DNA of 64,000 nt, taken from contig OY282441.1 in NCBI GenBank assembly GCA_958296105.1, positions 1,877,800 to 1,941,799 of the forward strand. Reading direction: 5' to 3'. The DNA comes from an uncultured Dehalococcoidia bacterium (GTDB taxonomy: Bacteria; Chloroflexota; Dehalococcoidia; Lucifugimonadales; UBA1123). Under the pieces are notes generated by a model, which did not search any database, was not told the origin of the DNA, and saw only the letters and a list, made by a program, of their open reading frames with translations. Below are positions 39,591-48,409 of the stretch, in pieces (within the stretch, counting starts at the first letter, position 1; each line of letters starts with the position of its first letter). The translations under genes were made by a program, and so were the position numbers.

Positions 39591-41690
39591 ATGACACTTC
39601 TCAGCCACTCCCTCAGCATAGACATCGGCGGCACCTTCACGGATTTCACCCTGCACGACTCCGAGACGGGCGATCTCAGCGTCCACAAGGTGCTGACCGA
39701 CCCCGACGACCCTACCAGCGCGCTGATCCGAGGAGCGCGCGAGATCTTGACGAACGCGGGTACGGCTCCCGCCGCGCTCCGTCTGGTCGTCCACAGCACG
39801 ACCCTAGCCACCAACGCGATCATCGAGCGCAGCGGCGCGAAAGCCGCTCTGCTGACGACGAAGGGGTTTCGCGACGTTCTGGAGATGGGGCGCGAGCAGA
39901 TCTACGACATGCACGATCTCCACGCGCGATTTCCCGAACCGCTCGTCCCGCGCCATCTGCGAGCGGAGGCGCCGGAGCGGACAGATCGAGACGGCAACGT
40001 CATCGAGCGTATCGACCTGAGTGTCTGCGCCCGAGTGGTGGACGAGCTGGTCGCACAGGGGGTGGAGTCCGTGGCTGTCTCGCTGCTGCACTCCTACGCC
40101 AACCCGCAGAACGAGATAGCCCTGAAAGATCATATCGAGTCGCGCCACCCGGATCTGCCGCTTTCGCTCTCTTCGGAAGTCGCGCCGGTGATAAACGAGT
40201 ACGAGCGCACCTCGACCGTCGTGGCGGACTGCTTCATCAAGCCGTCCGTATCGCGCTACATTCGCGGCGTGGAGCGCGAGCTTTCGGAGGAGGGATACAG
40301 CGGGCGTCTGCTGGTGATGCACTCTGCCGGGGGCGTCATGGACGCCGCCGCGGCGCGCGCGCGTCCGGTGCGGATGCTGGAGTCAGGGCCTGCCGCCGGA
40401 GCGCTGGCAGCCGGATTCTACAGCGAGCTGATCGGCGAACCCGACCTGATCTCGCTCGACATGGGCGGAACAACCGCCAAGACGTGCGTCATCGAGGGCG
40501 GTCGGCCCAGCCGCGCGAACAGCATCGAGGTCGCGCGCGTACACAGGTTCAAGGTCGGTAGCGGGCTGCCCATCCTGATGCCCGTACTCGACCTGATCGA
40601 GATTGGATCGGGCGGCGGCAGCATGGCTTGGCTGGACAGTCTGGGAAGGCTGAGAGTCGGCCCGCAGAGCGCCGGCGCGAGCCCGGGACCGGCGTGCTAC
40701 GGGCTGGGCGGCGAGCGTCCAACGGTGACGGACGCCAATCTGGTCTTGGGCTACCTCAGCCCCGATTACTTCCTCGGCGGTCGAATGTCTCTGGACGGCG
40801 AGGCGGCGGAGCGCGCGCTCGGCGCGCTCGGCGCGGAGATGGGCATGGACGCCGTGGATGCCGCCTGGGGAGTTTACAGCGTGGTGACGGAGAACATGGC
40901 TGCCGCTGCGCGAATCCACATCATCGGGCGCAACAAAGACCCGCGCAGCTACGCGATAGTCGCGTTCGGCGGCGCGGGCCCTGCGCACGCCTGCGAGGTG
41001 GCGCGGATACTCGGCGCATCGCGCGTAGTCGTCCCGCTCGGAGCCGGCGTCACCTCCGCGCTCGGCTGCCTCGCCGCGCCCCTGTCGTTCGAGAGCGTCC
41101 GATCCATGCCCAGCCTGCTGGATCGGACGGACTGGGATTCGGTCGAAAGCGCGTTCGCCGAAATGGAGGCGTGGGGGCGCGACATGCTGGCGAGCGCGGG
41201 CGTCCCCGTATACGGAATCAGGGTCGAGCGCAGCGCCGACATGCGGCTGGCAGGCCAGATTCACGAGATCGACGTTCCCATACCGGACGGGAGGCTTTCA
41301 CAGGCGAGCGCTTCCCAGATAGAGGCGGACTTCCACCGCATCTATCAAGAGCTTTACAGCCGCCGCAACCTGAGCCTGCCCATAGAGACTCGGAGCTGGC
41401 GTCTGCTCGTCAGCGCCCCCAAGCCCGACCTTGCCCTGCGCGAGCGCGAGTCGTCTTCAGGCGCGGACGCTTCCCTCGCGCTCAAATCCTCGCGCCGAGC
41501 GTACTTCCCCAACGCTGGCGGCTTCGTCGAATGTCCCGTGTACGACCGCTACCAGCTCGCGCCCGGATCCGAGATACGGGGCCCTGCGATAGTGGAAGAG
41601 GAGGAAGCGACTACCGTGATACGTCCGGGCGACGGCGCGAAGGTGGACGGCTGGCTGAACCTCGTGATCGCGCTGGGACACGGCGGATAG
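39591..41690 (+). CDS. hyuA: Hydantoinase/oxoprolinase A-type ATPase subunit
   Basis: The 699-residue product has the HyuA pattern: SIDIGGTFTDFTLHD (ASKHA phosphate-binding motif) at the start, VVHSTTLATNAIIER, then TKGFRDVLEMGRE. The middle holds SLDMGGTTAKTCVIEGGRP and AGASPGPACYGLGGERPTVTDANLVLG. It ends with a typical FVECPVYDR followed by GPAIVEEEEATTVI. HyuA pairs with HyuB for ATP-dependent opening of lactam or hydantoin rings, or carboxylation of acetone-like substrates. Its length is standard. Next gene is hyuB, 114 bp downstream. Confidence 0.94.
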   Translation: MTLLSHSLSIDIGGTFTDFTLHDSETGDLSVHKVLTDPDDPTSALIRGAREILTNAGTAPAALRLVVHSTTLATNAIIERSGAKAALLTTKGFRDVLEMGREQIYDMHDLHARFPEPLVPRHLRAEAPERTDRDGNVIERIDLSVCARVVDELVAQGVESVAVSLLHSYANPQNEIALKDHIESRHPDLPLSLSSEVAPVINEYERTSTVVADCFIKPSVSRYIRGVERELSEEGYSGRLLVMHSAGGVMDAAAARARPVRMLESGPAAGALAAGFYSELIGEPDLISLDMGGTTAKTCVIEGGRPSRANSIEVARVHRFKVGSGLPILMPVLDLIEIGSGGGSMAWLDSLGRLRVGPQSAGASPGPACYGLGGERPTVTDANLVLGYLSPDYFLGGRMSLDGEAAERALGALGAEMGMDAVDAAWGVYSVVTENMAAAARIHIIGRNKDPRSYAIVAFGGAGPAHACEVARILGASRVVVPLGAGVTSALGCLAAPLSFESVRSMPSLLDRTDWDSVESAFAEMEAWGRDMLASAGVPVYGIRVERSADMRLAGQIHEIDVPIPDGRLSQASASQIEADFHRIYQELYSRRNLSLPIETRSWRLLVSAPKPDLALRERESSSGADASLALKSSRRAYFPNAGGFVECPVYDRYQLAPGSEIRGPAIVEEEEATTVIRPGDGAKVDGWLNLVIALGHGG

Positions 41691-41804
41691 CGCCGCCTTC
41701 ACCCTGCGCATCCTTCCAATACCCCAAAATCTCGATTCCGACAACTCGCCTTCATCCAGTGTACCTAGAATGTATCCTAGGCTGAACTCAACGTGGAGAC
41801 TCGA

Positions 41805-43469
41805 ATGACCAACAGCCAGAATTTCGACCCCGTATCGCTCGAGATCATGTGGAGCCGTATGCTCAACGTGGCGGAGGAGATGTGGACTACCATCTTGCGA
41901 ACGGCGGTTTCGACCATCATCGCCTCTGCCAACGACTTCGGATGCGAGGTGCTGGACGCAGAGGGACGTTCACTCGCCCACGCCTACCGCTCCATGCCCG
42001 TGTTCAACATGACGATGCCCAACGTGGCAAAGGAGATACTCAAGAAGTATCCGGTCGAGTCCATGCGCCCCGGCGACGTCTATATGACCAACGACCCGTG
42101 GATGTGCGCCGGACACCTGCCCGACATCGCCATAGTGTCTCCGGTGTTCCACCAAGGGCGATTCGTGGGATTCGCGGGCAACATCGCCAACACCTCTGAC
42201 ATAGGCGGCTCGCTAGACGCCAAGAGCGTGACCGACTCCTACGAAGAAGGCATATTCTTTCCGCTGTGCAAGCTGTACGACGGAGGCGAGCCGAACGAGC
42301 TGGCATTCGACATGTTCAGGTGGAACGTGCGCGGCCCGGACATGGTGCTGACCGACATCGAGGCGCAGGTCGCCGCCAACCACGTGGGCGCGCGGCGCAT
42401 CAGCGACTTCTTGGACGAGTACAGGCTGGAAGACCTCACCACCCTGTCCGAGGCGATTCGCGGACGCTCGGAGAGCGCAATGAGAAAGGCTATCTCGGAT
42501 CTGCCGGACGGGGAGTACACGAACCACGTGTTCACGGACGGCATGGGCGATCCGCTGAAGATACAGGTTCGCATAGAGATTCGCGGCGATGAGATACTCG
42601 TAGATTTCGACGGCTCTGCGCCGCAGATAGACCGCGGCGGCCTGAACTGCACCATGATATACAGCCAGGGCCACACGTACTACCCGCTCGCCTGCCTGCT
42701 GACGCCGGACGTTCCCGTGAACGAGGGCTGCTTCGAGCCGATAACCGTCACCGCGCCGAAGGGGACGATCATCAACTGCGATTTCCCCGTGTCCGTCGGC
42801 TCCCGCGTCAACACCGGATGGTACATTCACGGCTGCATATTCGGCGCGCTCTCCAAAGCCGTACCCGACCGCATACAGGCGGGGAACGGCCTTATGTCGT
42901 CCATCCACACCTACGGCGCGGAGGCGGACGGGCGCATCTTCAACGCCCATCTGTTCTGCGGAGGCGGACGCGGCGCGACGAGCCAAGGGGACGGCATGGG
43001 GCTGAACATGTTTCCTTCGAGCGCGTCCAACGTGCCTGTGGAGGTGTTCGAGGTCAACAGCCCCTCCCTGATAGTCTCCAAAGAGCTGATGGAGGATTCG
43101 GCAGGCGCGGGCAGGCATCGCGGAAGCCCCGGACAGCGGCTCGTGGTGGGCAAGCTGCCGTCATACCCCGCCCCGCTCAACATATACCTGCATCCGAACC
43201 GGCTGTCCTTCGCCCCGCAGGGAATCTTCGGAGGGCGCGCCGGAACCAAGACGAACGTCATAGTAAACGGCGAGTCGGTGAGTGAAGACCCGTCCTCTAT
43301 GACCAGAGGCTCGGTCACGCTGAGCGCCCCCGAAGACAGGCTGACGCTGGAGTTCTCCAGCGGCGCGGGAGCGGGCGACCCTAGAGAGCGCCCCCAAGAC
43401 ATGCTGGAGCGCGACGCTCTCAACGGCCTCGTGTCCGAACGAGCGGCCCAGTTTGTCTACGGGCGATGA
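41805..43469 (+). CDS. hyuB: Hydantoinase/oxoprolinase B-type subunit
   Basis: The ATG at 41805 follows GGAG at 6 nt; a GTG 12 bp earlier is the alternative. The 554-residue product shows HyuB motifs: FDPVSLEIMWSRMLNVAEEM, ISANDFGCEVLDAEG-like text, MRPGDVYMTNDPWMCAGHLPDIAIVSPVF, GNIANTSDIGGS, then DFDGSAPQIDRGGLNC and GAGRHRGSPGQRL. It forms the catalytic pair with HyuA. The stop overlaps the next ATG (holB). Confidence 0.94.
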   Translation: MTNSQNFDPVSLEIMWSRMLNVAEEMWTTILRTAVSTIIASANDFGCEVLDAEGRSLAHAYRSMPVFNMTMPNVAKEILKKYPVESMRPGDVYMTNDPWMCAGHLPDIAIVSPVFHQGRFVGFAGNIANTSDIGGSLDAKSVTDSYEEGIFFPLCKLYDGGEPNELAFDMFRWNVRGPDMVLTDIEAQVAANHVGARRISDFLDEYRLEDLTTLSEAIRGRSESAMRKAISDLPDGEYTNHVFTDGMGDPLKIQVRIEIRGDEILVDFDGSAPQIDRGGLNCTMIYSQGHTYYPLACLLTPDVPVNEGCFEPITVTAPKGTIINCDFPVSVGSRVNTGWYIHGCIFGALSKAVPDRIQAGNGLMSSIHTYGAEADGRIFNAHLFCGGGRGATSQGDGMGLNMFPSSASNVPVEVFEVNSPSLIVSKELMEDSAGAGRHRGSPGQRLVVGKLPSYPAPLNIYLHPNRLSFAPQGIFGGRAGTKTNVIVNGESVSEDPSSMTRGSVTLSAPEDRLTLEFSSGAGAGDPRERPQDMLERDALNGLVSERAAQFVYGR

Positions 43470-44479
43470 GGGACGGCCCCATGTGGCAGACCGCAGGGCA
43501 TGACAAGGCGGTCGGCGCGCTGAGACGGGCGATCGAGCGCGGGCATCTGGCGCACTCGTACCTGATCACAGGGCCGCCGAGCGTGGGCAAGACCACGCTC
43601 GCGCTCGACATCGCGCGCGCCGTCAGCTGCCTATCCGAAGATCGGCCATGCTCCGCCTGCCGCCAGTGCGAGCGTATCGCCTCCGAGCTGCACCCAGACG
43701 TCCGAGTCATCGGCTTGGAGCTCGCCAGATCCGGGCGCGCGCGCACGCAGATCGGCATAGATCAGGTGCGCGAGACGCAGCGCGAGACGAGCCTGCTTCC
43801 ATACGAGGGGCGATACCGAGTCTTCATATTCGAGACCGCCGAGAAGCTGAGCGAGGAGGCAGCCAACAGCCTGCTCAAGACACTGGAGGAGCCGCCAGAC
43901 AGCGTCATTCTGATACTGCTGGCTTCGGACGCCGATTCGGTACTCCCGACCATCTTGTCCAGATGCCGGCGCATCGACCTCAGACCCGTTTCGGCAGAGA
44001 TGATCGCGGGCTTCCTGACAAGTAGAAAGGGTGTGGACGCGGACAGGGCGCGGGAGATCGCGGGGATGGCGTCCGGGCGAATGGGCTGGGCGCTCCGAGC
44101 TGCCGACGACCCCGATATCGTGCAGCGCGTATCCGACTCCATGGACTCGATAGAGGCTGCCATACTCGACTCGCTCGCGGGCAGATTCGAGTACGCCGAG
44201 CGGCTTGCCGCCCGATTCTCCGCAGACCGCGAAGGCGTGTTCGCAGAGCTGGACCTGTGGCTGTCGTGGTGGCGGGACGCGCTGCTGGCGGGACAGGGGA
44301 GGAGCGAGCTGGTGTCCAACGTGTCCAGACGCCAGCCCATAGAAGCCGCCGCCGAGCGGCTCACGACTGAGACCGTCGCGGCGGCGATCAGAGCGGTCAT
44401 GCGCACTTCGTACCTTCTGGAGCGGAACGTCGCCCCTCGCCTCGCCATCGAGAGCATGATGCTCGGACTGCCGCGCTGA
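43466..44479 (+). CDS. holB: DNA polymerase III delta-prime (clamp-loader) subunit
   Basis: The 337-residue product has a AAA+ clamp-loader layout: HLAHSYLITGPPSVGKTT with Walker A at 36-44, zinc-module cysteines (55, 62, 65, 68; CSACRQC) and the conserved VFIFETAEKLSEEAANSLLKTLEEPP. ILILLASDADSVLPTILSRCRRI carries the SRC motif. It helps load the beta clamp on DNA. The ATG overlaps the hyuB stop by four bases, an odd partner for a replication gene but common in compact genomes; an ATG 15 bp downstream is also possible. Confidence 0.93.
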   Translation: MRDGPMWQTAGHDKAVGALRRAIERGHLAHSYLITGPPSVGKTTLALDIARAVSCLSEDRPCSACRQCERIASELHPDVRVIGLELARSGRARTQIGIDQVRETQRETSLLPYEGRYRVFIFETAEKLSEEAANSLLKTLEEPPDSVILILLASDADSVLPTILSRCRRIDLRPVSAEMIAGFLTSRKGVDADRAREIAGMASGRMGWALRAADDPDIVQRVSDSMDSIEAAILDSLAGRFEYAERLAARFSADREGVFAELDLWLSWWRDALLAGQGRSELVSNVSRRQPIEAAAERLTTETVAAAIRAVMRTSYLLERNVAPRLAIESMMLGLPR

Positions 44480-44584
44480 GGAGCGCCGCGCCGCCGCCGT
44501 CTATCCCACTCCTGAGACCGCGCCTTTGGCAGCTGGACGATGAACCAGCTGAGGAGCGCCGCGCCGCCGCCGTCTATCCCACTC
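44475..44584. repeat. 37-bp direct repeat at the holB/NHL convergent gene ends
   Basis: A 37-base segment at 44475-44511, starting in the last codons of holB, recurs exactly at 44548-44584. The second copy includes the last codons of the minus-strand NHL-protein gene. The period is 73 bp. Confidence 0.9.
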
Positions 44585-45497
44585 TGGCGAACTTCTGGAC
44601 GCGCGCTCCGTCCAGCGTCTCGCCAACGTACAGGTCGCCTCTGGAGTCCATCGCCACCGCGTGGCCTGCGATGATGTCGCCCGGATGGTCGGAGCTAGTC
44701 CCCCAGCCGCCCAGCCATTGGCCGGTGGGAGTCATTATCTTCACCCCTGCGGGATGCGAGAGCGCGTTGGGCTTCGTCTGATCCGGTCCAAGCCCCAGGA
44801 AGAAGCCGAGATCGGTGATGTACATGTTGCCGTCCTGCCCCTGCCAGATGTGATCCGGACGGTGGACGCCGCCCCACTCGCTCACGTACTGCCCGTCTGG
44901 GGTGAATATCTGAATGCGGCTGTTCTCGCGGTCTGCCACGTAGACCAAGCCTGCGCTGTCCACGCAAACGCTGTGCGGAATGCGGAACTGGCCTGGCCCG
45001 CTTCCCGGCTCGCCCCATGATCGGATGCGCTCGCCCGTAGCGGTGAAGTGATGGATTCTGGCGTTGCCGTAGCCGTCCGCGATGTACAGCGTGCCGTCCG
45101 CTGCGATGGCGATGTCCGTAGGCCTGTTGAACGGCTCGCCGCTCATCGGCTCAGGCGGGTCATCGGGCGTTCCCAGCGTCATCAGAAGCTCGCCCTCGGC
45201 AGTCCACTTGCGAACCGTGTGGCTGCCCACGTCCGCGGTGTAGATGCTGCCGTCAGGCCCGACTTCGAGATGGTGGGCGGAGCCGAACAGACCCTCGCCC
45301 CAGCTGTCTATGACGTTGCCGTCCGTATCCAGCACGATCATCGGGTGGTCGCTGCGGTTGTACACGAAGACGCGGTCTTGGGCGTCCACGCCCACGCCGA
45401 CGGCGTGATTCCACTCCCAGCCGTCCGGCAGCGCGCCCCAGCCCGGAACGTGTTCGTAAACATACTCGCCATAGCTGACTCTGAGTCCCTCGCTCAT
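44574..45497 (-). CDS. NHL-repeat six-bladed beta-propeller protein
   Basis: The 307-residue product is made of NHL blades, for example GVGVDAQDRVFVYNRSDHPMIVLD, HHLEVGPDGSIYTADVGSHTVRKW, DIAIAADGTLYIADGYGNARIHHF and SVCVDSAGLVYVADRENSRIQIF. It resembles the peptidyl-hydroxyglycine lyase-like propellers often annotated in Chloroflexota. There is no signal peptide, so it is probably cytoplasmic; function unknown. GGAGAG precedes the ATG. It is convergent with holB and divergent from the Uma2 genes. Confidence 0.88.
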   Translation of the reverse strand: MSEGLRVSYGEYVYEHVPGWGALPDGWEWNHAVGVGVDAQDRVFVYNRSDHPMIVLDTDGNVIDSWGEGLFGSAHHLEVGPDGSIYTADVGSHTVRKWTAEGELLMTLGTPDDPPEPMSGEPFNRPTDIAIAADGTLYIADGYGNARIHHFTATGERIRSWGEPGSGPGQFRIPHSVCVDSAGLVYVADRENSRIQIFTPDGQYVSEWGGVHRPDHIWQGQDGNMYITDLGFFLGLGPDQTKPNALSHPAGVKIMTPTGQWLGGWGTSSDHPGDIIAGHAVAMDSRGDLYVGETLDGARVQKFARVG

Positions 45498-45641
45498 GTG
45501 ACGCTCTCCCGTTGGTCCAAAGTGAATAGCCCCTTTCGGGCGAAGGCGATTATATCAGTCCGAGTAATGCTTGTCTGCGATAGGGCGAATCTCGCCTCTA
45601 TGCTTCGACCTCGAAATCCGGAAGCAGATTGGCATTGCGCC

Positions 45642-46333
45642 GCGCCGTCAGTCTCGTCGTGTCGAGAAAATGATAAGATGAGCCATCCAGACAGCGCGAG
45701 GGAGAGCGGGCATGATCACTTCTGCCAAGCCGATAACAGCCGAGCAGTTTGCCCTGATGCCGGACGATGGCAAGCGCCATGAGCTTGTCGCAGGGGAGTT
45801 GGTCGTGACGCCGCCGCCAATGCCAGCGCACGGAGAATCTCAGGCGAAAACTGGCAGCATCTTGCTGGGATTCGTTCGCCCGCGAAAACTGGGGAGAGTC
45901 TTCACGGAGACGGGCTTCGTCATTTCGACAGACCCCGACACGGTGCGCGCGCCGGACGTGGCGTTCGTAGCGGCAGATCGGCTTCCCGAAAGCCGTCTTC
46001 CACGAGGCTACTTCCGATTCGCGCCGGACATCGCAGTCGAAGTGGTCTCGCCCTCGGACACCGCCTCCGGGATACGTTCGCGTGTTCGCATGTGGCTGGA
46101 AGCGGGGTGCAGGCTGGTGTGGGTGGTGTACCCTGCTTCGCGCTCGGTGACGGTCTATCGCTCCATGAGCGACGTAACCATGCTCGAATCGGACGACGTT
46201 CTGGACGGTGCGCCGGTCTTCGACGGGTTCGGCGTCAGCGTGTCCGATCTGTTCGAGTAGTCGCGCCGTCAGGTCTCGTCATGTCAAGAAAATGTTAATA
46301 TGAGCCATCCAGACAGCGCGAGGGAGAGTGGGC
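45642..46333 (+). repeat. Duplicated upstream region of the first two Uma2 genes
   Basis: About 70 bp upstream of the first Uma2 gene (45642-45711) recur with few changes upstream of the second (46262-46333). Shared text includes GAGCCATCCAGACAGCGCGA and the Shine-Dalgarno GGGAGAG. So the duplication unit included the 5' region. Confidence 0.85.
45712..46260 (+). CDS. Uma2-family (DUF820) restriction-endonuclease-like protein, copy 1
   Basis: The 182-residue product begins MITSAKPITAEQFALMPDDGKRHELVAGEL, the standard Uma2 opening. The PD-(D/E)XK core is visible as VRAPDVAFV and FAPDIAVEVVSPSDT, followed by RSRVRMWLEAGCRLVWVVYP. These proteins have the endonuclease fold, are often in many copies per genome in cyanobacteria and Chloroflexota, and have no settled role. 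First of three tandem paralogues. Confidence 0.9.
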   Translation: MITSAKPITAEQFALMPDDGKRHELVAGELVVTPPPMPAHGESQAKTGSILLGFVRPRKLGRVFTETGFVISTDPDTVRAPDVAFVAADRLPESRLPRGYFRFAPDIAVEVVSPSDTASGIRSRVRMWLEAGCRLVWVVYPASRSVTVYRSMSDVTMLESDDVLDGAPVFDGFGVSVSDLFE

Positions 46334-46885
46334 ATGATCACTTCTGCCAAGCCGATAACGGCGGAAGAGTTTCTGCTGATGCCGGACGATGGCAAGCGCC
46401 ATGAGCTTGTCGAGGGGGAGCTGACAGAGTTGACGCCGCCGCCGGGATGGGTGCATGGCAAGACCCAGTTGAATACTGGCATCGTTCTGCGGGAGTTCGT
46501 TAGACCGCGAAGATTGGGGGACGTGGTTACCGAAACGGGCTTCGTCATTTCGACCGACCCCGACACAGTGCGCGCGCCGGACGTGGCGTTCGTCTCTGCT
46601 GGCCGGCTTCCCAAAGGCGAGCCGCCGACGGGCTACCTTCGACTGGTCCCGGACATCGCAGTCGAAGTGGTCTCACCCTCGGACACCGCCTCCGAGATAC
46701 GTTCGCGCGCTCGCATGTGGCTGGAAGCGGGGTGCAGGCTGGTGTGGGTGGTGTACCCGGCTTCGCGCTCGGTGACGGTCTATCGCTCCATGAGCGACGC
46801 GGTCACGCTCGAAGCGGACGACGTTCTGGATGGCGCGCCGGTCTTAGACGGGTTCGGCGTCAGCGTGTCCGATCTGTTCGAGTAG
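46334..46885 (+). CDS. Uma2-family protein, copy 2
   Basis: The ATG at 46334 aligns with copy 1 and follows GGGAGAG; an in-frame GTG two codons earlier is less likely. The 183-residue product differs from copy 1 mainly in the early region (EGELTELTPPPGWVHGKTQL) and keeps APDVAFV, VPDIAVEVVSPSDT and the WLEAGCRLVW helix. Confidence 0.9.
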   Translation: MITSAKPITAEEFLLMPDDGKRHELVEGELTELTPPPGWVHGKTQLNTGIVLREFVRPRRLGDVVTETGFVISTDPDTVRAPDVAFVSAGRLPKGEPPTGYLRLVPDIAVEVVSPSDTASEIRSRARMWLEAGCRLVWVVYPASRSVTVYRSMSDAVTLEADDVLDGAPVLDGFGVSVSDLFE

Positions 46886-46935
46886 CCGCCGAATGTTGCG
46901 ATGCGAGGACAATGGAAGTGATCGAGGCATGAGAG

Positions 46936-47487
46936 ATGACCACTTTAGCCAAGCCGATAACGGCGGAAGAGTTTCTGCTGATGCCGGACGATGGCAAGCG
47001 CCATGAGCTTGTCGAGGGGGAGCTGACAGAGTTGACGCCGCCGCCGGGATGGGTGCATGGCAAGACCCAGTCGAACACCAGCGGCGTTCTGCGGGAGTTC
47101 GTTAGACCGCGAAGATTGGGGGACGTGGTTACCGAAACAGGCTTCGTCATTTCGACCGACCCCGACACGGTGCGCGCGCCGGACGTGGCGTTCGTCTCTG
47201 CCGGCAGGCTTCCCAAAGGCGAGCCGCCGGCGGGCTACCTTCGACTGGTCCCGGACATCGCAGCCGAAGTGGTCTCGCCCTCGGACACCGCCTCCGAGAT
47301 ACGTTCGCGCGTTCGCATGTGGCTGGAAGCGGGGTGCAGGCTGGTGTGGGTGGTGTACCCGGCTTCGCGCTCGGTGACGGTCTATCGCTCCATGAGCGAC
47401 GTAACCATGCTCGAAGCGGACGACGTTCTGGACGGCGCGCCGGTCTTAGACGGGTTCGGCGTCAGCGTGTCCGATCTGTTCGAGTAG
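46936..47487 (+). CDS. Uma2-family protein, copy 3
   Basis: The 183-residue product is nearly identical to copy 2 over its whole length, but begins MTTLAKPITAEEF and has VPDIAAEVVSPSDT (A for V next to the catalytic Glu). Its 50-bp upstream region differs from the other two copies, so the duplication end points lie close to the start codon. The next gene starts 4 bp after its stop. Confidence 0.9.
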   Translation: MTTLAKPITAEEFLLMPDDGKRHELVEGELTELTPPPGWVHGKTQSNTSGVLREFVRPRRLGDVVTETGFVISTDPDTVRAPDVAFVSAGRLPKGEPPAGYLRLVPDIAAEVVSPSDTASEIRSRVRMWLEAGCRLVWVVYPASRSVTVYRSMSDVTMLEADDVLDGAPVLDGFGVSVSDLFE

Positions 47488-47491
47488 CCGC

Positions 47492-48409
47492 ATGTCCATG
47501 AAGAAACCCGATGTCTTATGTCTTGGAACGATCACGCCTGCCAGAGTGCTGGTGGTGGACAGCCTGCCGCAGTGGAACACGGGCGCGGTCTGGACGCAGG
47601 GCGCTGAGTTCGTGTCGGACGACGCCGCCATCGTCGCCGGACTGCTCGCCGGGTGGGGAGTGTCCACCGAGCTGGCTGGAAGCGCGCTCGGCGACGACGA
47701 TGCCGGGCAGAGGACGGCGCGGATGCTCCGCGATATGGGAGTCGCGGGCATCTTCAGGCTGCGCTCTGACATCGAGACGCCCTTCGAGATCAACATTTCG
47801 GACGCCAGCGGTGGACGGACCTACTACTGGAATCGCGCGCCCGAAACGCTGGCTACGCTGGAAGAAGCCGACCTGTCCTCTCTCGAAGGCGCTAGGCTGA
47901 TGTATGCCGACTGGTACGATGCGCCGTACAACCTGCGCGCTATGGAGATGGCGAAGGGCTTGGGCGTGCCTGTGATGCTGAACCTAGAGCATGGTCACGC
48001 CGATTCGGACGCGCTGGCGACCATGCTGCCGAAGTCGACGATCGCGCAGGCTGTGACGAACGCTTCCCAAAGCGGCGGAGACGCGGCGGCGGTGGTCGAG
48101 CTGCTTCTCAGAAGCGGGGCGTCCACCGCGCTGGTGACGCTGGCGGCTGGCGGCGTGATCGGAGCGCGGGGGGACGAGATGATTCACGTCTCCGCCCCGA
48201 AGCTGCGCGCGCTGGACACCTGCGGCGCGGGGGCTACGTTCTCGGCAGCCTACATTGCGAAGTGGCTGGAGGAAGCGGATTTCGAGCCTGCGCTGAGATT
48301 CGCGGTAGCCGCCGCCTCCCTGAAGTGCACCGTAGTGGGGCCTGTGGGCTTCCCACATGATCGGATAGCGAGCCTAGCCGAATCCCTCCAAGCGCGGAGG
48401 CTGGCTTAG
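47492..48409 (+). CDS. PfkB/ribokinase-fold protein with altered catalytic motif
   Basis: The 305-residue product has the PfkB fold: opening VLCLGTITPARVLVVDSLP, GGRTYYWNR and a LVTLAAGGVIGARGDEMIHV strand pair. The signature near the C-terminus reads DTCGAGATFSAAY (242-254) where active kinases have DTxGAGD, so the catalytic Asp is replaced by Ala248. It may have lost kinase activity or use another residue. It follows Uma2 copy 3 closely. Confidence 0.85.
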   Translation: MSMKKPDVLCLGTITPARVLVVDSLPQWNTGAVWTQGAEFVSDDAAIVAGLLAGWGVSTELAGSALGDDDAGQRTARMLRDMGVAGIFRLRSDIETPFEINISDASGGRTYYWNRAPETLATLEEADLSSLEGARLMYADWYDAPYNLRAMEMAKGLGVPVMLNLEHGHADSDALATMLPKSTIAQAVTNASQSGGDAAAVVELLLRSGASTALVTLAAGGVIGARGDEMIHVSAPKLRALDTCGAGATFSAAYIAKWLEEADFEPALRFAVAAASLKCTVVGPVGFPHDRIASLAESLQARRLA

